DNA from: Alteromonadales bacterium alter-6D02
GTDB lineage: Bacteria; Pseudomonadota; Gammaproteobacteria; Enterobacterales; Psychrobiaceae
NCBI GenBank assembly: GCA_002835545.1
Contig: PIZK01000008.1
Coordinates: 1 to 64,000, forward strand
DNA length: 64,000 nt
Direction: 5' to 3'
In this document: positions 27,718-37,728 of the stretch, piece by piece
Layout: the number at the start of each line of letters is the position of its first letter
Position numbering within the stretch: the first letter of the stretch is position 1
Program-made: the position numbers and the translations under genes
The notes under the pieces: generated by a model
Database searches by the model: none
Seen by the model: the letters and a program-made list of their open reading frames with translations, nothing else
What the model was told of the DNA's origin: nothing

Positions 27718-29007
27718 TTAGCTTTGGCTCGCAACTAAAGCTTGTTCTATATCAGCAAGGATATCGTCGATGTGTTCAATACCAATAGATAATCTAACCA
27801 TCTCTTGCTTAACACCTGTATTGGCCAACTCTTCAGGGCTTAATTGACGGTGAGTGGTGGATGCGGGGTGACAAGCAAGTGATTTTGCATCACCTATATT
27901 AACCAATCTCACAATGAGTTCTAAAGCGTCAATAAATTTCGCACCAGCTTGCTCGCCTCCTTTGATACCGAAGCTTAAGATACCACTGGTTTTTCCATTA
28001 TAATATTTTTGCGCTAACGAATAATCAGCTGACGTTTCCAGTCCTGCATAGTTTACCCAGTCGACATTGTCGTGAGTAGATAAATACTGGGCAACCCGTT
28101 GCGCGTTTTCACAATGGCGTTCCATTCGTAATGAGAGGGTTTCTAAACCTTGCATTATTTGAAAGGCGTTAAATGGAGTGATGGCTGCTCCCATATTTCG
28201 TAATGGCACCACCCGAGCGCGCGCAATGAAAGCTGCTGCGCCAAAAGCTTCAACATAATTAACGCCATGATACGATGGGTCGGGCTCATTCAGTTGGGTA
28301 AAACGTTCGCTATTTTCACCCCAAGGGAAGTTACCTGAGTCAACAATGATACCGCCAATTGAGGTTCCGTGACCGCCAATATATTTGGTTAAGGAATGAA
28401 TGATAATATCTGCCCCAAAACTAATAGGCTGTGATAATGCTGGAGTACCAACGGTGTGATCAACAACTAAAGGGACACCATGACGGTGAGCAATGGCTGC
28501 AAGTTGTTCTATATCGGCAATGTTCCCTGATGGGTTACCAATAGACTCACAGAATAAGGCTTTGGTGCTTTCATCGATTAACGCTTCAATTGCCGCGAAA
28601 TCATCATGAGGAGCAAAACGTGTTTCAATGCCTTGCTTGGGTAAGGTATGAGCAAATAAGTTATAAGTACCACCGTACAATTTATCGATACTAACAATAT
28701 TATCTCCGACACTCGCTAATGTTTGAATCGTTGCTGTAATCGCTGCCATTCCCGACGCCATTGCTAACGCAGCGATACCACCTTCAAGGGCTGCAACACG
28801 CTGTTCTAATACTGATTGAGTTGGGTTTCCAATACGGGTATAAATATTACCTTCAACTTTTAGATCAAATAAATCAGCGCCATGTTGAGTATTATCAAAC
28901 GCATAACTAGACGTTTGATAGATAGGAACTGCGACTGCTTTAGTTGTTTGTTCTGGTGTATAACCGGCGTGAATAGCAAGGGTTTCTTTTTTCATATTCG
29001 TCTTCAT
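27718..29007 (-). CDS. metY: O-acetylhomoserine aminocarboxypropyltransferase (MetY)
   Basis: PLP enzyme of the Cys/Met metabolism family that makes homocysteine from O-acetylhomoserine and sulfide. The lysine that binds PLP is in IHSLTKYIGGHG, and the N-terminal TLAIHAGYTPEQTTKAVAVPIYQTSSY is characteristic of the MetY branch, as is the length (429 aa, longer than MetB/MetC). It is a single-gene unit. An inverted repeat (AACCT-N7-AGGTT) lies about 27-43 bases before the start and may be a regulatory site; I see no MetJ box. Confidence 0.92.
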   Translation of the reverse strand: MKTNMKKETLAIHAGYTPEQTTKAVAVPIYQTSSYAFDNTQHGADLFDLKVEGNIYTRIGNPTQSVLEQRVAALEGGIAALAMASGMAAITATIQTLASVGDNIVSIDKLYGGTYNLFAHTLPKQGIETRFAPHDDFAAIEALIDESTKALFCESIGNPSGNIADIEQLAAIAHRHGVPLVVDHTVGTPALSQPISFGADIIIHSLTKYIGGHGTSIGGIIVDSGNFPWGENSERFTQLNEPDPSYHGVNYVEAFGAAAFIARARVVPLRNMGAAITPFNAFQIMQGLETLSLRMERHCENAQRVAQYLSTHDNVDWVNYAGLETSADYSLAQKYYNGKTSGILSFGIKGGEQAGAKFIDALELIVRLVNIGDAKSLACHPASTTHRQLSPEELANTGVKQEMVRLSIGIEHIDDILADIEQALVASQS

Positions 29008-29033
29008 CTGATGATTGATTGAATTTTATCCTA

Positions 29034-29050
29034 AACCTCAAGCCTAGGTT
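29034..29050. promoter_or_regulatory. Inverted repeat upstream of metY
   Basis: AACCTCAAGCCTAGGTT: 5-base arms AACCT/AGGTT around 7 bases, in the 116-base gap before metY. The size suits a dimeric regulator such as a LysR-type protein, but the sequence matches no operator I know. Confidence 0.3.
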
Positions 29051-29123
29051 AAACAATATACAGAGAACATCAATGAGCTAAATTAAAACTAAAGTTGCAT
29101 ATTGAATGCTAATGATAGGGCCG

Positions 29124-31055
29124 CTATTCACATTGTAAGGTAGCAACGATTTGTTCGATTTGTTGCTCCAACTGTTGGTACATGGTTTGACTAATTGTGG
29201 CAGTATGCTCACTGGAATTTTTAATATTATCCATCAACAGGTCGAATTGTTTAATACTGCTGCGCTGTGCTGAAGCATTGTCGGCACCGCTTTGTGCTGC
29301 GCTCAGCGAAGAGTTAGTATGTGCACCAATTTGATTAGCCGTTTCAAGTAATTGACTCGATTTATTAAATTGCTCTTGAGAGGCTGCATTAATCTTTCTT
29401 ATATCGCGTGAAAGGTGGTCGGAAGCGCTATTTAATTGACTAAAAATGAGTTGAATTTCACTGAGCGAACTTTGCGTTTTTAGCGATAACTGTCTAACCT
29501 CATCGGCAACAACGGCAAATCCTTTGCCTTGATTTCCTGCCCTAGCTGCTTCAATGGCAGCGTTAAGTGCGAGTAAATTCGTTTGATCGGCAATATTGCT
29601 AATAATCTCGACGATCGACGAAGCTTGGTGAACACTGTTGATTAATTGATTTATTGACAGCTGGCTATTATCAACAACCTCTGAGGACTGCTCAATCGTT
29701 GTCATGACTTGCTGTACGATATCATGACTCTGAACCATTGCTTCGGCAGTAAACTTAGCAGAGGATTGAATATTAATGGACGAACTGTCAACCTCATCAG
29801 CTAATGCTTTCACCTGAGCCATTAATGATTGGGCTCGCTCAACGCTTTCTACACCGCCATTAATATGCTGAATAACTTGCAAGAATTGTTGCAAAACCTC
29901 AGATAAACTGATTTGAACGGTAGTGAGCTGTTGTTGTTTCTTTTCTTCTGCTTGTAAAGATCGCTCAGTGAGTAAATTGAAATGTTTTGCAATGTCGCCT
30001 ATTTCAGAGTCACTATTGGCCAAGTCGAGAGGTTGGCTATGATTACAGGCCACTAACTCCATAAACCCATTGTTTAGTTTTTTTAATTGTTTAACGATAT
30101 ATTTTCGCTGGAACCACCAAGATAAAAAGGCGAATGTGATCAGGATTATCGTTAGTATTATTGCTGCATATTGGGCCTGTTCTCGTTGATTCTGTGTGTT
30201 GTCCTGAAGCTCACGCTTTAATTGTTCAATCGCTTGCTCGATGGTTGTAATGGCTGTATTGAGTTGTTTTCTTGACTCGTTTTGTTGTTCTAAAATGGCC
30301 CTAGACTTTCTCATCTCTTGTGGGTAACGGGCAATTAAACTGGATAACTCGTCATAAAGCTCTTCCATTATATTTACCGGTTCGTCTTCTTCTAATAAGC
30401 TAATTTCATCGACTAAATTAATGGATACATTGTCCGTTGATAACTTAGAAATATTAGTGAGTTGATTAAGATACACAAGCTGTTGACTATTGAGCTCTTG
30501 AATATAGGCTAATGTCTGTTTATTCGTCTTTACGAAATAACGTTGGCGCTGTTGAGTTAATTTAAAAGTGATATCAACTAATGATAATAAGTTTTGTATC
30601 GATTGATTCTTTATCACTGATTGTTGTTCTATGGCTTGTATTTTTTTTATCAAACTAGTCAGGATTGCCACCTGTTCGGACTCTGAATGTTGTAATAATA
30701 ATTGCCCTTGACCACTGAGTTTACCTGAGTCTCGATAATATGAATTTAGATCCTGTTTGAATTGCGCGATTAACTCTACAAAAAATGGGGAAACCGAGAG
30801 AGCTTTGACGTGGGGCTCTAAAGCGTCAAGCTCAACGGCAGCTAAAGATAGCTTAGTCGCGTCACCACTTTTTAAGTAATCAGCGAGGTGTAATTTTAAT
30901 GATGTATTAAATTGTATGGCTACTTGCTGAAACTCGTTTTGCTTTGTTTGGTGTAGACCTATGGTATGAGAACCCCACCATAAGAGCAGACCCCAGCATG
31001 ATGCTATAAAAAGAAGTGTTACTGAAGATAGTTTTGATACGTTGGCAATTTTCAT
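29124..31055 (-). CDS. Methyl-accepting chemotaxis protein
   Basis: A 643-residue chemoreceptor. A membrane span (about 12-32) is followed by a long helical periplasmic domain (35-290), a second span (about 291-312, [20 protein letters not shown]), a HAMP-like segment, and the cytoplasmic signalling domain, whose hairpin tip reads [22 protein letters not shown]. The sensor domain is Gln- and Leu-rich and probably all-helical; its ligand is unknown. It is a single-gene unit with no chemotaxis kinase genes nearby, so it would feed the main Che system. Confidence 0.93.
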   Translation of the reverse strand: MKIANVSKLSSVTLLFIASCWGLLLWWGSHTIGLHQTKQNEFQQVAIQFNTSLKLHLADYLKSGDATKLSLAAVELDALEPHVKALSVSPFFVELIAQFKQDLNSYYRDSGKLSGQGQLLLQHSESEQVAILTSLIKKIQAIEQQSVIKNQSIQNLLSLVDITFKLTQQRQRYFVKTNKQTLAYIQELNSQQLVYLNQLTNISKLSTDNVSINLVDEISLLEEDEPVNIMEELYDELSSLIARYPQEMRKSRAILEQQNESRKQLNTAITTIEQAIEQLKRELQDNTQNQREQAQYAAIILTIILITFAFLSWWFQRKYIVKQLKKLNNGFMELVACNHSQPLDLANSDSEIGDIAKHFNLLTERSLQAEEKKQQQLTTVQISLSEVLQQFLQVIQHINGGVESVERAQSLMAQVKALADEVDSSSINIQSSAKFTAEAMVQSHDIVQQVMTTIEQSSEVVDNSQLSINQLINSVHQASSIVEIISNIADQTNLLALNAAIEAARAGNQGKGFAVVADEVRQLSLKTQSSLSEIQLIFSQLNSASDHLSRDIRKINAASQEQFNKSSQLLETANQIGAHTNSSLSAAQSGADNASAQRSSIKQFDLLMDNIKNSSEHTATISQTMYQQLEQQIEQIVATLQCE

Positions 31056-31221
31056 TGTTGCCCAGTTTATTTAATGTTTATAGTGCCCATTAAATGTGAT
31101 TTATGTGACCGATTGATGACAACTTAGTGACAATAAGATGATGGTTTAGAGGATACCTAGATGATTCAAGTTGGTATACTCTCGAGTCTAGATAACGATT
31201 GAACAATATTAGGGAGTAACC

Positions 31222-31641
31222 ATGTTTACATTAGATGAACGCTTAGCAAACGATACTGTGATGTTGGGCGATTTTGAATTGTCACAGTTGTTATTAATGA
31301 ATGATAAGCGCTACCCATGGTGTATTTTGGTACCAAAACGTAAAGACATTAATGAAATCTACCAGCTGTCTGAAGCAGAACAAAACCAGTTAAACCATGA
31401 GTCAGTACTATTAGGGCGCACCCTTATGGCTCTTTTTAAGGGGGACAGTTTAAATGTCGCCGCATTGGGCAATGTGGTTTCGCAGTTGCATGTTCACCAT
31501 GTAGTAAGATTTCACGGCGACTCTTGTTGGCCTGGGCCTGTTTGGGGGGTTGGGCAAGCGATTTCCTATAGCGAATCAGAGTTAGATGAGCTGCAACAAA
31601 AAATCACGACCCCTTTACTCGGTAAGCTTGGTTTTCAATAA
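31222..31641 (+). CDS. HIT domain protein
   Basis: A 139-residue histidine-triad nucleotide-binding protein. The N-terminal strand region is DFELSQLLLMNDKRYPWCILVPKR; the triad region is LHVHHVVRFHGD, which has HxH but V and R where the canonical third His region would be, as in a HIT branch seen in related bacteria. A WPGPVWG segment follows. Such proteins hydrolyse or transfer nucleotides; the substrate here is unknown. GGGAG precedes the ATG. Its last 27 bases overlap the convergent NRDE gene. Confidence 0.88.
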   Translation: MFTLDERLANDTVMLGDFELSQLLLMNDKRYPWCILVPKRKDINEIYQLSEAEQNQLNHESVLLGRTLMALFKGDSLNVAALGNVVSQLHVHHVVRFHGDSCWPGPVWGVGQAISYSESELDELQQKITTPLLGKLGFQ

Positions 31642-32391
31642 ACTTATTTGCTGTTGAGAGATTTGCTGGCCAAGAGGGTTATAGCTAAATTCATGGCAAG
31701 AAATATTATCATCATTACGATAGAGCAATACAGAGGTGCTGCGCGTACCGTATTCATCACTCGTAATGAAAACTGATGATAGTAACCTCTCAAGCTCAAT
31801 ACTCACACCGGTGCTGGGTAACGCTTGATCTTCTGGGCGTTGACTGCAGGTCATTAAGTTAGCTAACTCGAGAGGGCTTGGGTGTTCTTGCTGAGATAGG
31901 TAGTGCTTTAGCATTTGTTTACCAGCAATGACTTTCGGCCAAGGGGTGTCAAGTTGAGCATTAGACAACCCGTGAATTCCTGGGGCTAAAGACTTAAATT
32001 CCAGCGTGTGACTATTAAAGACTTGTAGTTGTTCTAGGTTGCCAAACAAGAGGTTGTAACCATTATAATGATTGGCTGAAGAGCGCAATTGTAGCTTTTG
32101 TTCGGTGATCGGTAATGTACTTGTTAGAAAGTTGGTGACTAATTGGCCTCGGGAAATGACATCAGTCTTTATCGATTCTGGATCCCTAACATTGGTTAAC
32201 GCTGCTATTTTGCCTTGCGCGGTAAAGCCAAACCAAGTTCCACCAGCAACTAAGTCCTTACCAGCAATAATCGATGAGTCAGGCCATTGGTGAAGTGCTT
32301 TGGTCGCTCGATGATGGAACTCATCACGGTTGGCAACAATAATCAGAGGATACTTTTTAGAGACTTGGTAGGCGACAAAAAGTATACACAT
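31615..32391 (-). CDS. NRDE (TANGO2-like) family protein
   Basis: A 258-residue protein of the NRDE/TANGO2 family. The name-giving NRDE motif is at residues 21-24 in VANRDEFHHR, and the N-terminal MCI places a Cys at position 2, a feature of Ntn-hydrolase-like members. GGTWFGFTAQGKIAALTNVRDP is also typical. TANGO2 proteins are linked to heme or lipid handling in eukaryotes; the bacterial function is unknown. It is convergent with the HIT gene (27-base overlap of coding ends) and 14 bases downstream of the ZIP/permease gene on the same strand, so probably cotranscribed with it. Confidence 0.88.
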   Translation of the reverse strand: MCILFVAYQVSKKYPLIIVANRDEFHHRATKALHQWPDSSIIAGKDLVAGGTWFGFTAQGKIAALTNVRDPESIKTDVISRGQLVTNFLTSTLPITEQKLQLRSSANHYNGYNLLFGNLEQLQVFNSHTLEFKSLAPGIHGLSNAQLDTPWPKVIAGKQMLKHYLSQQEHPSPLELANLMTCSQRPEDQALPSTGVSIELERLLSSVFITSDEYGTRSTSVLLYRNDDNISCHEFSYNPLGQQISQQQISLLKTKLTE

Positions 32392-32405
32392 GATGACCTC
32401 AAAGC

Positions 32406-34118
32406 TTAATGGTGATGCTTATGACTAAATAACTGCAAGTTGGGTAATAACTCAGAGACAAAGGCGCGAGCCCCTCGTCGCATTAATGACCACGAGACCA
32501 ATACGAGAATAGTCCCTAAGCACAGCATTTCTAACAAACTAGGTTCACTATGATCTAAATGAATTAATTGTTCAAATGATATTCCAAAACTATGATCGAC
32601 AAGCCATGCACACGTTAGCACTGCTAGAGGTAATAATAGTGTAAATAAGCCAGCCAGCTTAGTGCCATGTTCTTTGATAATAAAGCGTATTAACTCAATA
32701 CTCACCGTCGGTCCGAGTAACATTAATACCAGCGCGCTGCCAGGGCTCCAGCCACTAACCAACATAGCTGCTGCCAGAGGTGTAATGCCTGTAGCACATA
32801 ACCGGAAAGGCATTGCTATTGCCGCAATAATAAAAATGTCAAACCACTGAGCTGTATGCTCCCCAAACGTCAATAAGGTGGCGAGTACTAAACCGACTAA
32901 AATCCATGGTGCAGTATGATCAAGAAGGTGTTCATAGCCATGTCTTAATGCATGTTGTAAGCGGTTGGCAATATCTGCTTGTTTTGATTTTGGTTGAGGT
33001 GCCTTATATTGCACCCAATGAGAAAGTATCAATGCGAGAATAATGATGATCGTAACCGCTGCAGCCAAGCGAATGAACGTCATTTCAATGCCTAATAATG
33101 GAATAGACACTAATAGCGATTCAAACCCGAGGATTGGTGCAGAAATAAGAAAAGCTAACGCCATGGTCGAGTTGGCCCCTTGCTTTCTTAATAATTGATA
33201 AGCCTTAGTTGCATCGGGAATACAAAATGGCAAGGGTAAGCCTAGTAATGCACCGCGTAGGGTTTGTGACTTTGTTGGGCTATCAATTTGTAAGTGCAAA
33301 GGCTGGCTGTCGGAAAAGAGAAACTTGGTGACGCTAGACAAGGCATAAGCGAGCAATAAGAATGGTGCTAAGGTATATGCAAGCTCAACAAATAATTCAA
33401 ACTGTTGATGAGCTAATTCACTTTCGTGTTCGTGTCCGGTCATCAATATGGCTAATAAACAAGCAAGCCCAATTAGCGATCCTACGCCGTCATAATGGGT
33501 TGTGGTGTGCTGGTGGCTACGGTGGTGCTCAGCATAAGGGCGATGGAAAACGACGTGCAGCACCGAGCCAGCAATAAAGCTTTCGATTAATGCAACCGTT
33601 AAAGGGCTAAAGCCAGGAAGCCATTGGCTCCCATAATAAGAACCTATTACAGTACCAATAGCCATCAAACTAAGAACGGATAATGCGACAAAGCTACCGA
33701 AATGTGGACGTAGTAACCACCACACGGTTAATCCAACGGGTAAGCGATGAGCGATGACAGCCACAATGAGGGTGAATTGATCAAAGTCCGGAGTTTCTGT
33801 TAAAACCGTACCATCAGTTAAGCTATGGAGCACAAGCCCTGACACACCAAGGATTAGGGTCGACTTATGAGTAAGTGCTGCAGCCTTATGAAATACACTT
33901 TCGGCAACACTTGGGCCTATTAAACCCAATAACACAAATAAAATACTCCATAGCCCAGCTGTCTCCATAGATTCAGGTAAAATATGAAAAATAACCAAGC
34001 CGCCGATGACAACAAAAATAAAGCCATCAAAGAGGTCGAGAATATTTGGTTTTTTAGCGGTATAGTTAAACAACATCGGGCCAATAAACAGGGCCACGAG
34101 GCTAATAAGCAGTATCAT
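32406..34118 (-). CDS. Fused ZIP-like / YraQ-type permease
   Basis: A 570-residue membrane protein of two halves. The N-terminal half (about 1-235) resembles a ZIP metal transporter: several spans, HILPES, and VLHSLTDG with His-rich loops (AEHHRSHQHTTTHYDG). The C-terminal half (about 245-560) resembles the DUF318/YraQ/ArsP permease group, with GLPLPFCIPDATKAYQLLRKQG followed by ALAFLISAPILGFE, where that group usually has a Cys-containing loop and GA-S-P pattern. The protein ends with SHKHHH, another possible metal site. The cargo is unknown; a metal or arsenic/selenium compound is a reasonable guess. It is upstream of, and close to, the NRDE gene. Confidence 0.72.
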   Translation of the reverse strand: MILLISLVALFIGPMLFNYTAKKPNILDLFDGFIFVVIGGLVIFHILPESMETAGLWSILFVLLGLIGPSVAESVFHKAAALTHKSTLILGVSGLVLHSLTDGTVLTETPDFDQFTLIVAVIAHRLPVGLTVWWLLRPHFGSFVALSVLSLMAIGTVIGSYYGSQWLPGFSPLTVALIESFIAGSVLHVVFHRPYAEHHRSHQHTTTHYDGVGSLIGLACLLAILMTGHEHESELAHQQFELFVELAYTLAPFLLLAYALSSVTKFLFSDSQPLHLQIDSPTKSQTLRGALLGLPLPFCIPDATKAYQLLRKQGANSTMALAFLISAPILGFESLLVSIPLLGIEMTFIRLAAAVTIIIILALILSHWVQYKAPQPKSKQADIANRLQHALRHGYEHLLDHTAPWILVGLVLATLLTFGEHTAQWFDIFIIAAIAMPFRLCATGITPLAAAMLVSGWSPGSALVLMLLGPTVSIELIRFIIKEHGTKLAGLFTLLLPLAVLTCAWLVDHSFGISFEQLIHLDHSEPSLLEMLCLGTILVLVSWSLMRRGARAFVSELLPNLQLFSHKHHH

Positions 34119-34225
34119 GTATGTTGTCGAGAGTATAATCGGGTTAACGCAATACTATAACATAGCACCTGTGGTGACTCTAGCGATAAAAAGTGGCTTA
34201 CTAGCTTTTAAAAGCGAGCAACGTC

Positions 34226-35281
34226 TCATAAGTTGATAACTTTCTTTTGACTATTAGAACAGTTAGCAGCCTCAATAATCTTAACAACTTCAAGAGACAT
34301 TTCGTGTGATACCGGTAGCGGACCTTGATGTCTCAGTGCTTCAAACATTAGGTTATAAAACTCTAAATAACACCCTTTTGGCGATGGGTATAATGTTTCT
34401 TCATTTTTGTCTTTAGTGTCTGTGTATAAAGAACCCCAATCTCCAATAGATTCAATCCCATACTTTTTATCATTAGGGCTTAAGCCATTTTTTAGCTGTT
34501 TATGTTGGGGGTCGGTACCTTGTTTGATATAGCTGCCGCTATCACCGTGTATCACGAAACGCGGCCCAGAGTGTTTCACCAACGAACTGCTGCGCAATTC
34601 TACTTTTAGCTTGTTATAGCTTAAGCGCAGATAAAAATTATCAGGCGCTTCAGCGCTAGGCCTCAGTGTGGATATTTCTGCAAAAATACTACGTGGCTTA
34701 CCGAACAGAGTCAGCGCTTGCACGATTAAGTTAGGAGCTAACTCCCATAGCGCACCGCCATATTGAGGGTTATCGCGCCAATTGACTTGTACTGAGGGCC
34801 AAAAGCGATCGACACGTGCAGCATAGCTATGAATTGTGCCTAAACGATTCTCGTTTAATAGCTCTTTAATGGCTAAATAATCACAATCCCATAACCGATT
34901 ATGGAACGTTGTCATTACGCAATTGCGCTGGTTAGCGATGCTGACCAGTTCTTCTATCTGAGCAGAGGAAAGCGCTAGCGGTTTCTCAACAATGATATGC
35001 TTGCTGGCTTCTAAAGCTTGCTTAGCAATACTGTAATGACAATTATTCGGGGTGGCAATGACAACAAGTTCGATGTCATTGTCATTTAAAATATCCACGA
35101 CAGAACGCTGTTTGCAGCCCTGCGGTAAATTCAGTGATTGCGATGATTGATTGGTTGCAACAGCAACTAGCTCGAAGTGTTCATTGGCATTGATTAATGG
35201 CTGGTGAAGCATTTGCCCAGAGGTTCCATAACCGATGATAGCGGTTCGAACCGTCTGTAACTGTCTAGTTAATTGAGTCAT
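34226..35281 (-). CDS. Gfo/Idh/MocA family oxidoreductase
   Basis: A 351-residue NAD(P)-dependent sugar or polyol oxidoreductase. The Rossmann motif IGYGTSGQMLH is at the N-terminus, and EKPLALS (about 98-104) carries the family lysine. The C-terminal part fits the family alpha/beta domain. The best general match is to E. coli YdgJ/YhhX-type enzymes of unknown substrate. It stands alone in the window, with no sugar operon around it. Confidence 0.88.
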   Translation of the reverse strand: MTQLTRQLQTVRTAIIGYGTSGQMLHQPLINANEHFELVAVATNQSSQSLNLPQGCKQRSVVDILNDNDIELVVIATPNNCHYSIAKQALEASKHIIVEKPLALSSAQIEELVSIANQRNCVMTTFHNRLWDCDYLAIKELLNENRLGTIHSYAARVDRFWPSVQVNWRDNPQYGGALWELAPNLIVQALTLFGKPRSIFAEISTLRPSAEAPDNFYLRLSYNKLKVELRSSSLVKHSGPRFVIHGDSGSYIKQGTDPQHKQLKNGLSPNDKKYGIESIGDWGSLYTDTKDKNEETLYPSPKGCYLEFYNLMFEALRHQGPLPVSHEMSLEVVKIIEAANCSNSQKKVINL

Positions 35282-35490
35282 TAATCAATTCCTATCCTAG
35301 GGCGTATTTGAATTGGGCTGGTAAAATTACCTCAGTTTTCCCTGTGACGTTTTGATCTTTATCAAGAGGAATAATGCTAAAGCCCTTAGTTGACCTATTC
35401 TATTGGTCTAATGTGTTGTTTAAACGTTGCTAATATTGTATTTTATTACGCAATTATTTTTTTATTATCATCACGATAGGAGTTGTATCG

Positions 35491-37392
35491 ATGGCGTATG
35501 ATTTTGGATCGGCTGGGTTAGGAATTAATAACCCATTTAAGAAAGAAGGGACGATTAGAGCTATCGGTGGCGCGGCCATTGCTGCTCTTGGTCTTTTCAG
35601 TATTTTTAAGACAACATCGATAATCGAGCAAGATATAGTTCAAGCGTGGGTTTATGCGCTTGTTGGTTTGTTCTTACTTGTTGCGGGCCTACGACGTGCC
35701 GGTAGCGGGATCTTTTATTTATTTAAGTTTTTTGTCGGCCGTTCAGTACCCTCATCTCTCGCATTTAATAAAACGCCAAGTGAAGCCGATAATGCGAAGC
35801 AAGAGTTAAAATCTAAATCACTGGCTTATGACTCTTCGACGCTAGAATCAATGCTAATGGGGCGTAAAAATACAACCTTTACGGAACCTATGGGTTGGAT
35901 GGGGCGCTTTGTTCATTCTATTTTTCCAAAACTAATTTTCTTGCCTTACCCGATTCGTAATATCTTACAAGAAGTAGTTTCTGTCTTGGCGACAACGTTA
36001 ATCGCGTTTATCGCTTTTGGTTTAACTTACTTCGTGTCATCGAGTGGCCTTGCTGGCCAAGCCGGACATATCATTATTCCCGCATTTTCCATTCTGTTAT
36101 TAATCTATTTAGTATCAGCATGGCGCAGTGCGGCCAATGCCGTACGCATTGATCGCGTTAAAGTGTTGCACAGCGCCGGAGCTGCTAGTATTGCTAAGGT
36201 ATTAACCTTTTCAATTGTCTTTCCTGTGGTTATTGGCTTTGGTTATCAATATTTGAGTCCACAATTTGGTCAAGATGATCAACTGACTCAAATTTTTTCT
36301 GAAGCACAATTATTCTCTGCTTGGCCAAGTTTAGTGATTCTTTTGGTACTAGGAGCGATAGCTAGCTGTTTGGTGTTATATATGGTGGCTGTGCGCACTA
36401 AAGCGGCTAAGCCTGTTACTGAAGTGAGTGAGTTTAGAGAGAACTTACAAGAGTCGGTTCACCCAAATGAAATCTTTATCAATATCGAAAATATTGTGCT
36501 TGCGAACCGCCGTTTTAAAGAGATACCGAATCGTACCTATCGTGCATTTGAACCTCAGCTTGAAGAGCAGAGTCAAGGTAAAGGGTCGTTTTCTGGTGAG
36601 TTATTAATTGAAACACAGCCTGAGTTTAAAGAAGTTGAACAGCCTGCACCATTTAAGTCTGCACGCTTAGCATCGACCATCGCTGGTCAAATATTGCTAG
36701 TTATCGGTGCATTCTTATTTTTCTCACTAGCGGATCAAATTGGTTTAGCAATTGAGTTTGTGAAGAACGTTATGGCTAACCCTCCTGTTTCATCAGGCCA
36801 TAGTCAGTTTGTTGAACAAATGCAAAGCGTGATTGGGCAAGGCTCTATTCTTGGCGTTGGTATGATCAGTACGCTGTTCTTATGGCAAATTGTTTCAACC
36901 ATTGGTCGCATGTTGGAAAACTTTTCTAATGTGTTTTGGTCAGAGCTGAAGTTTGAATCATTACTTATGTATATTAAAACGGAAGGAACGTTCTCGGAAT
37001 CAAAAGTGTCGACAGGTATGTCGATTCATGATTCAACCCGTAGTGAGAATGTGGTGGTTAAATCATCAATCACTCCTTGGGTTGTGAGTTCACGTATTGA
37101 AACGAGCACTTTTGCAACCGCTGGTAGCCAAAACGTTGAAATGCCGCGTTATGTGATGTCGATGACAAAGAATGATGGCGAGCTGCAAGAGATTATCAAT
37201 GAAATTAGAGATTTCTTAAAGGCGCGTGAAAATATCGCTGGATTCACTAACACGGCTGACTTACAACATGCAGAAAATATCTTAAAAGTGAATGAAGCAT
37301 CTCGTTATAACCCGAACCAACTGGGTTTAACGGAAGAGGAAAAAGCGGCGGGTTTATTGCGTAATGAACAAGCTCAAGATCATGAGCCATAA
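35491..37392 (+). CDS. Large multi-span membrane protein of unknown function
   Basis: A 633-residue protein I do not recognise by function. Hydrophobic segments are visible at about 24-42, 50-68, 158-185, 194-214, 236-256, 276-302, 390-415 and 440-470, giving about eight spans. The 300-385 and 475-633 parts are soluble; the C-terminal portion is helical and acidic near its end. AGGAG precedes the ATG at 35491 with good spacing. It is monocistronic, ending one base before the stop of the convergent DUF1289 gene. Related Shewanella-type genomes carry similar hypothetical proteins, as I recall. Confidence 0.8.
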   Translation: MAYDFGSAGLGINNPFKKEGTIRAIGGAAIAALGLFSIFKTTSIIEQDIVQAWVYALVGLFLLVAGLRRAGSGIFYLFKFFVGRSVPSSLAFNKTPSEADNAKQELKSKSLAYDSSTLESMLMGRKNTTFTEPMGWMGRFVHSIFPKLIFLPYPIRNILQEVVSVLATTLIAFIAFGLTYFVSSSGLAGQAGHIIIPAFSILLLIYLVSAWRSAANAVRIDRVKVLHSAGAASIAKVLTFSIVFPVVIGFGYQYLSPQFGQDDQLTQIFSEAQLFSAWPSLVILLVLGAIASCLVLYMVAVRTKAAKPVTEVSEFRENLQESVHPNEIFINIENIVLANRRFKEIPNRTYRAFEPQLEEQSQGKGSFSGELLIETQPEFKEVEQPAPFKSARLASTIAGQILLVIGAFLFFSLADQIGLAIEFVKNVMANPPVSSGHSQFVEQMQSVIGQGSILGVGMISTLFLWQIVSTIGRMLENFSNVFWSELKFESLLMYIKTEGTFSESKVSTGMSIHDSTRSENVVVKSSITPWVVSSRIETSTFATAGSQNVEMPRYVMSMTKNDGELQEIINEIRDFLKARENIAGFTNTADLQHAENILKVNEASRYNPNQLGLTEEEKAAGLLRNEQAQDHEP

Positions 37393-37602
37393 TCACTTTT
37401 TAAACTGATGTAAATTAGTTTTATCATATTTTTGTTGTTGACGAACCTGGCACCGTTTTAAGGTGCCAGTTTTTTGCTCATCAGACATTGAATGCCAACC
37501 TAAAATTTCGTCCAGCGTCCTAAAACAACCTAAGCAAGTGTCTTGTTCATCTAAGCAACAATTACTTACACATGGATTATTTACTTTGAAGTTGCTTATC
37601 AT
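37393..37602 (-). CDS. DUF1289 domain protein
   Basis: A 69-residue protein with the DUF1289 signature: NPCVSNCCLDEQDTCLGCFR followed by TLDEILGWHSMSD. The four spaced cysteines suggest a small metal (zinc or iron-sulfur) site. The family is widespread in proteobacteria and uncharacterised. Its stop is adjacent to the stop of the convergent membrane protein gene. A partial SD (AAGAGA) precedes the ATG at 37602. Confidence 0.87.
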   Translation of the reverse strand: MISNFKVNNPCVSNCCLDEQDTCLGCFRTLDEILGWHSMSDEQKTGTLKRCQVRQQQKYDKTNLHQFKK

Positions 37603-37728
37603 CTATTATCTCTTATTGGTTCAATAGCTCTATTTGATGTGCGTATCTATCTAATATTATTGATTTTTTAGTTGAGTGCTCACATGCAAATTACTTTTAA
37701 TTAAGTATAGACCGAAAACGGGGAAATC

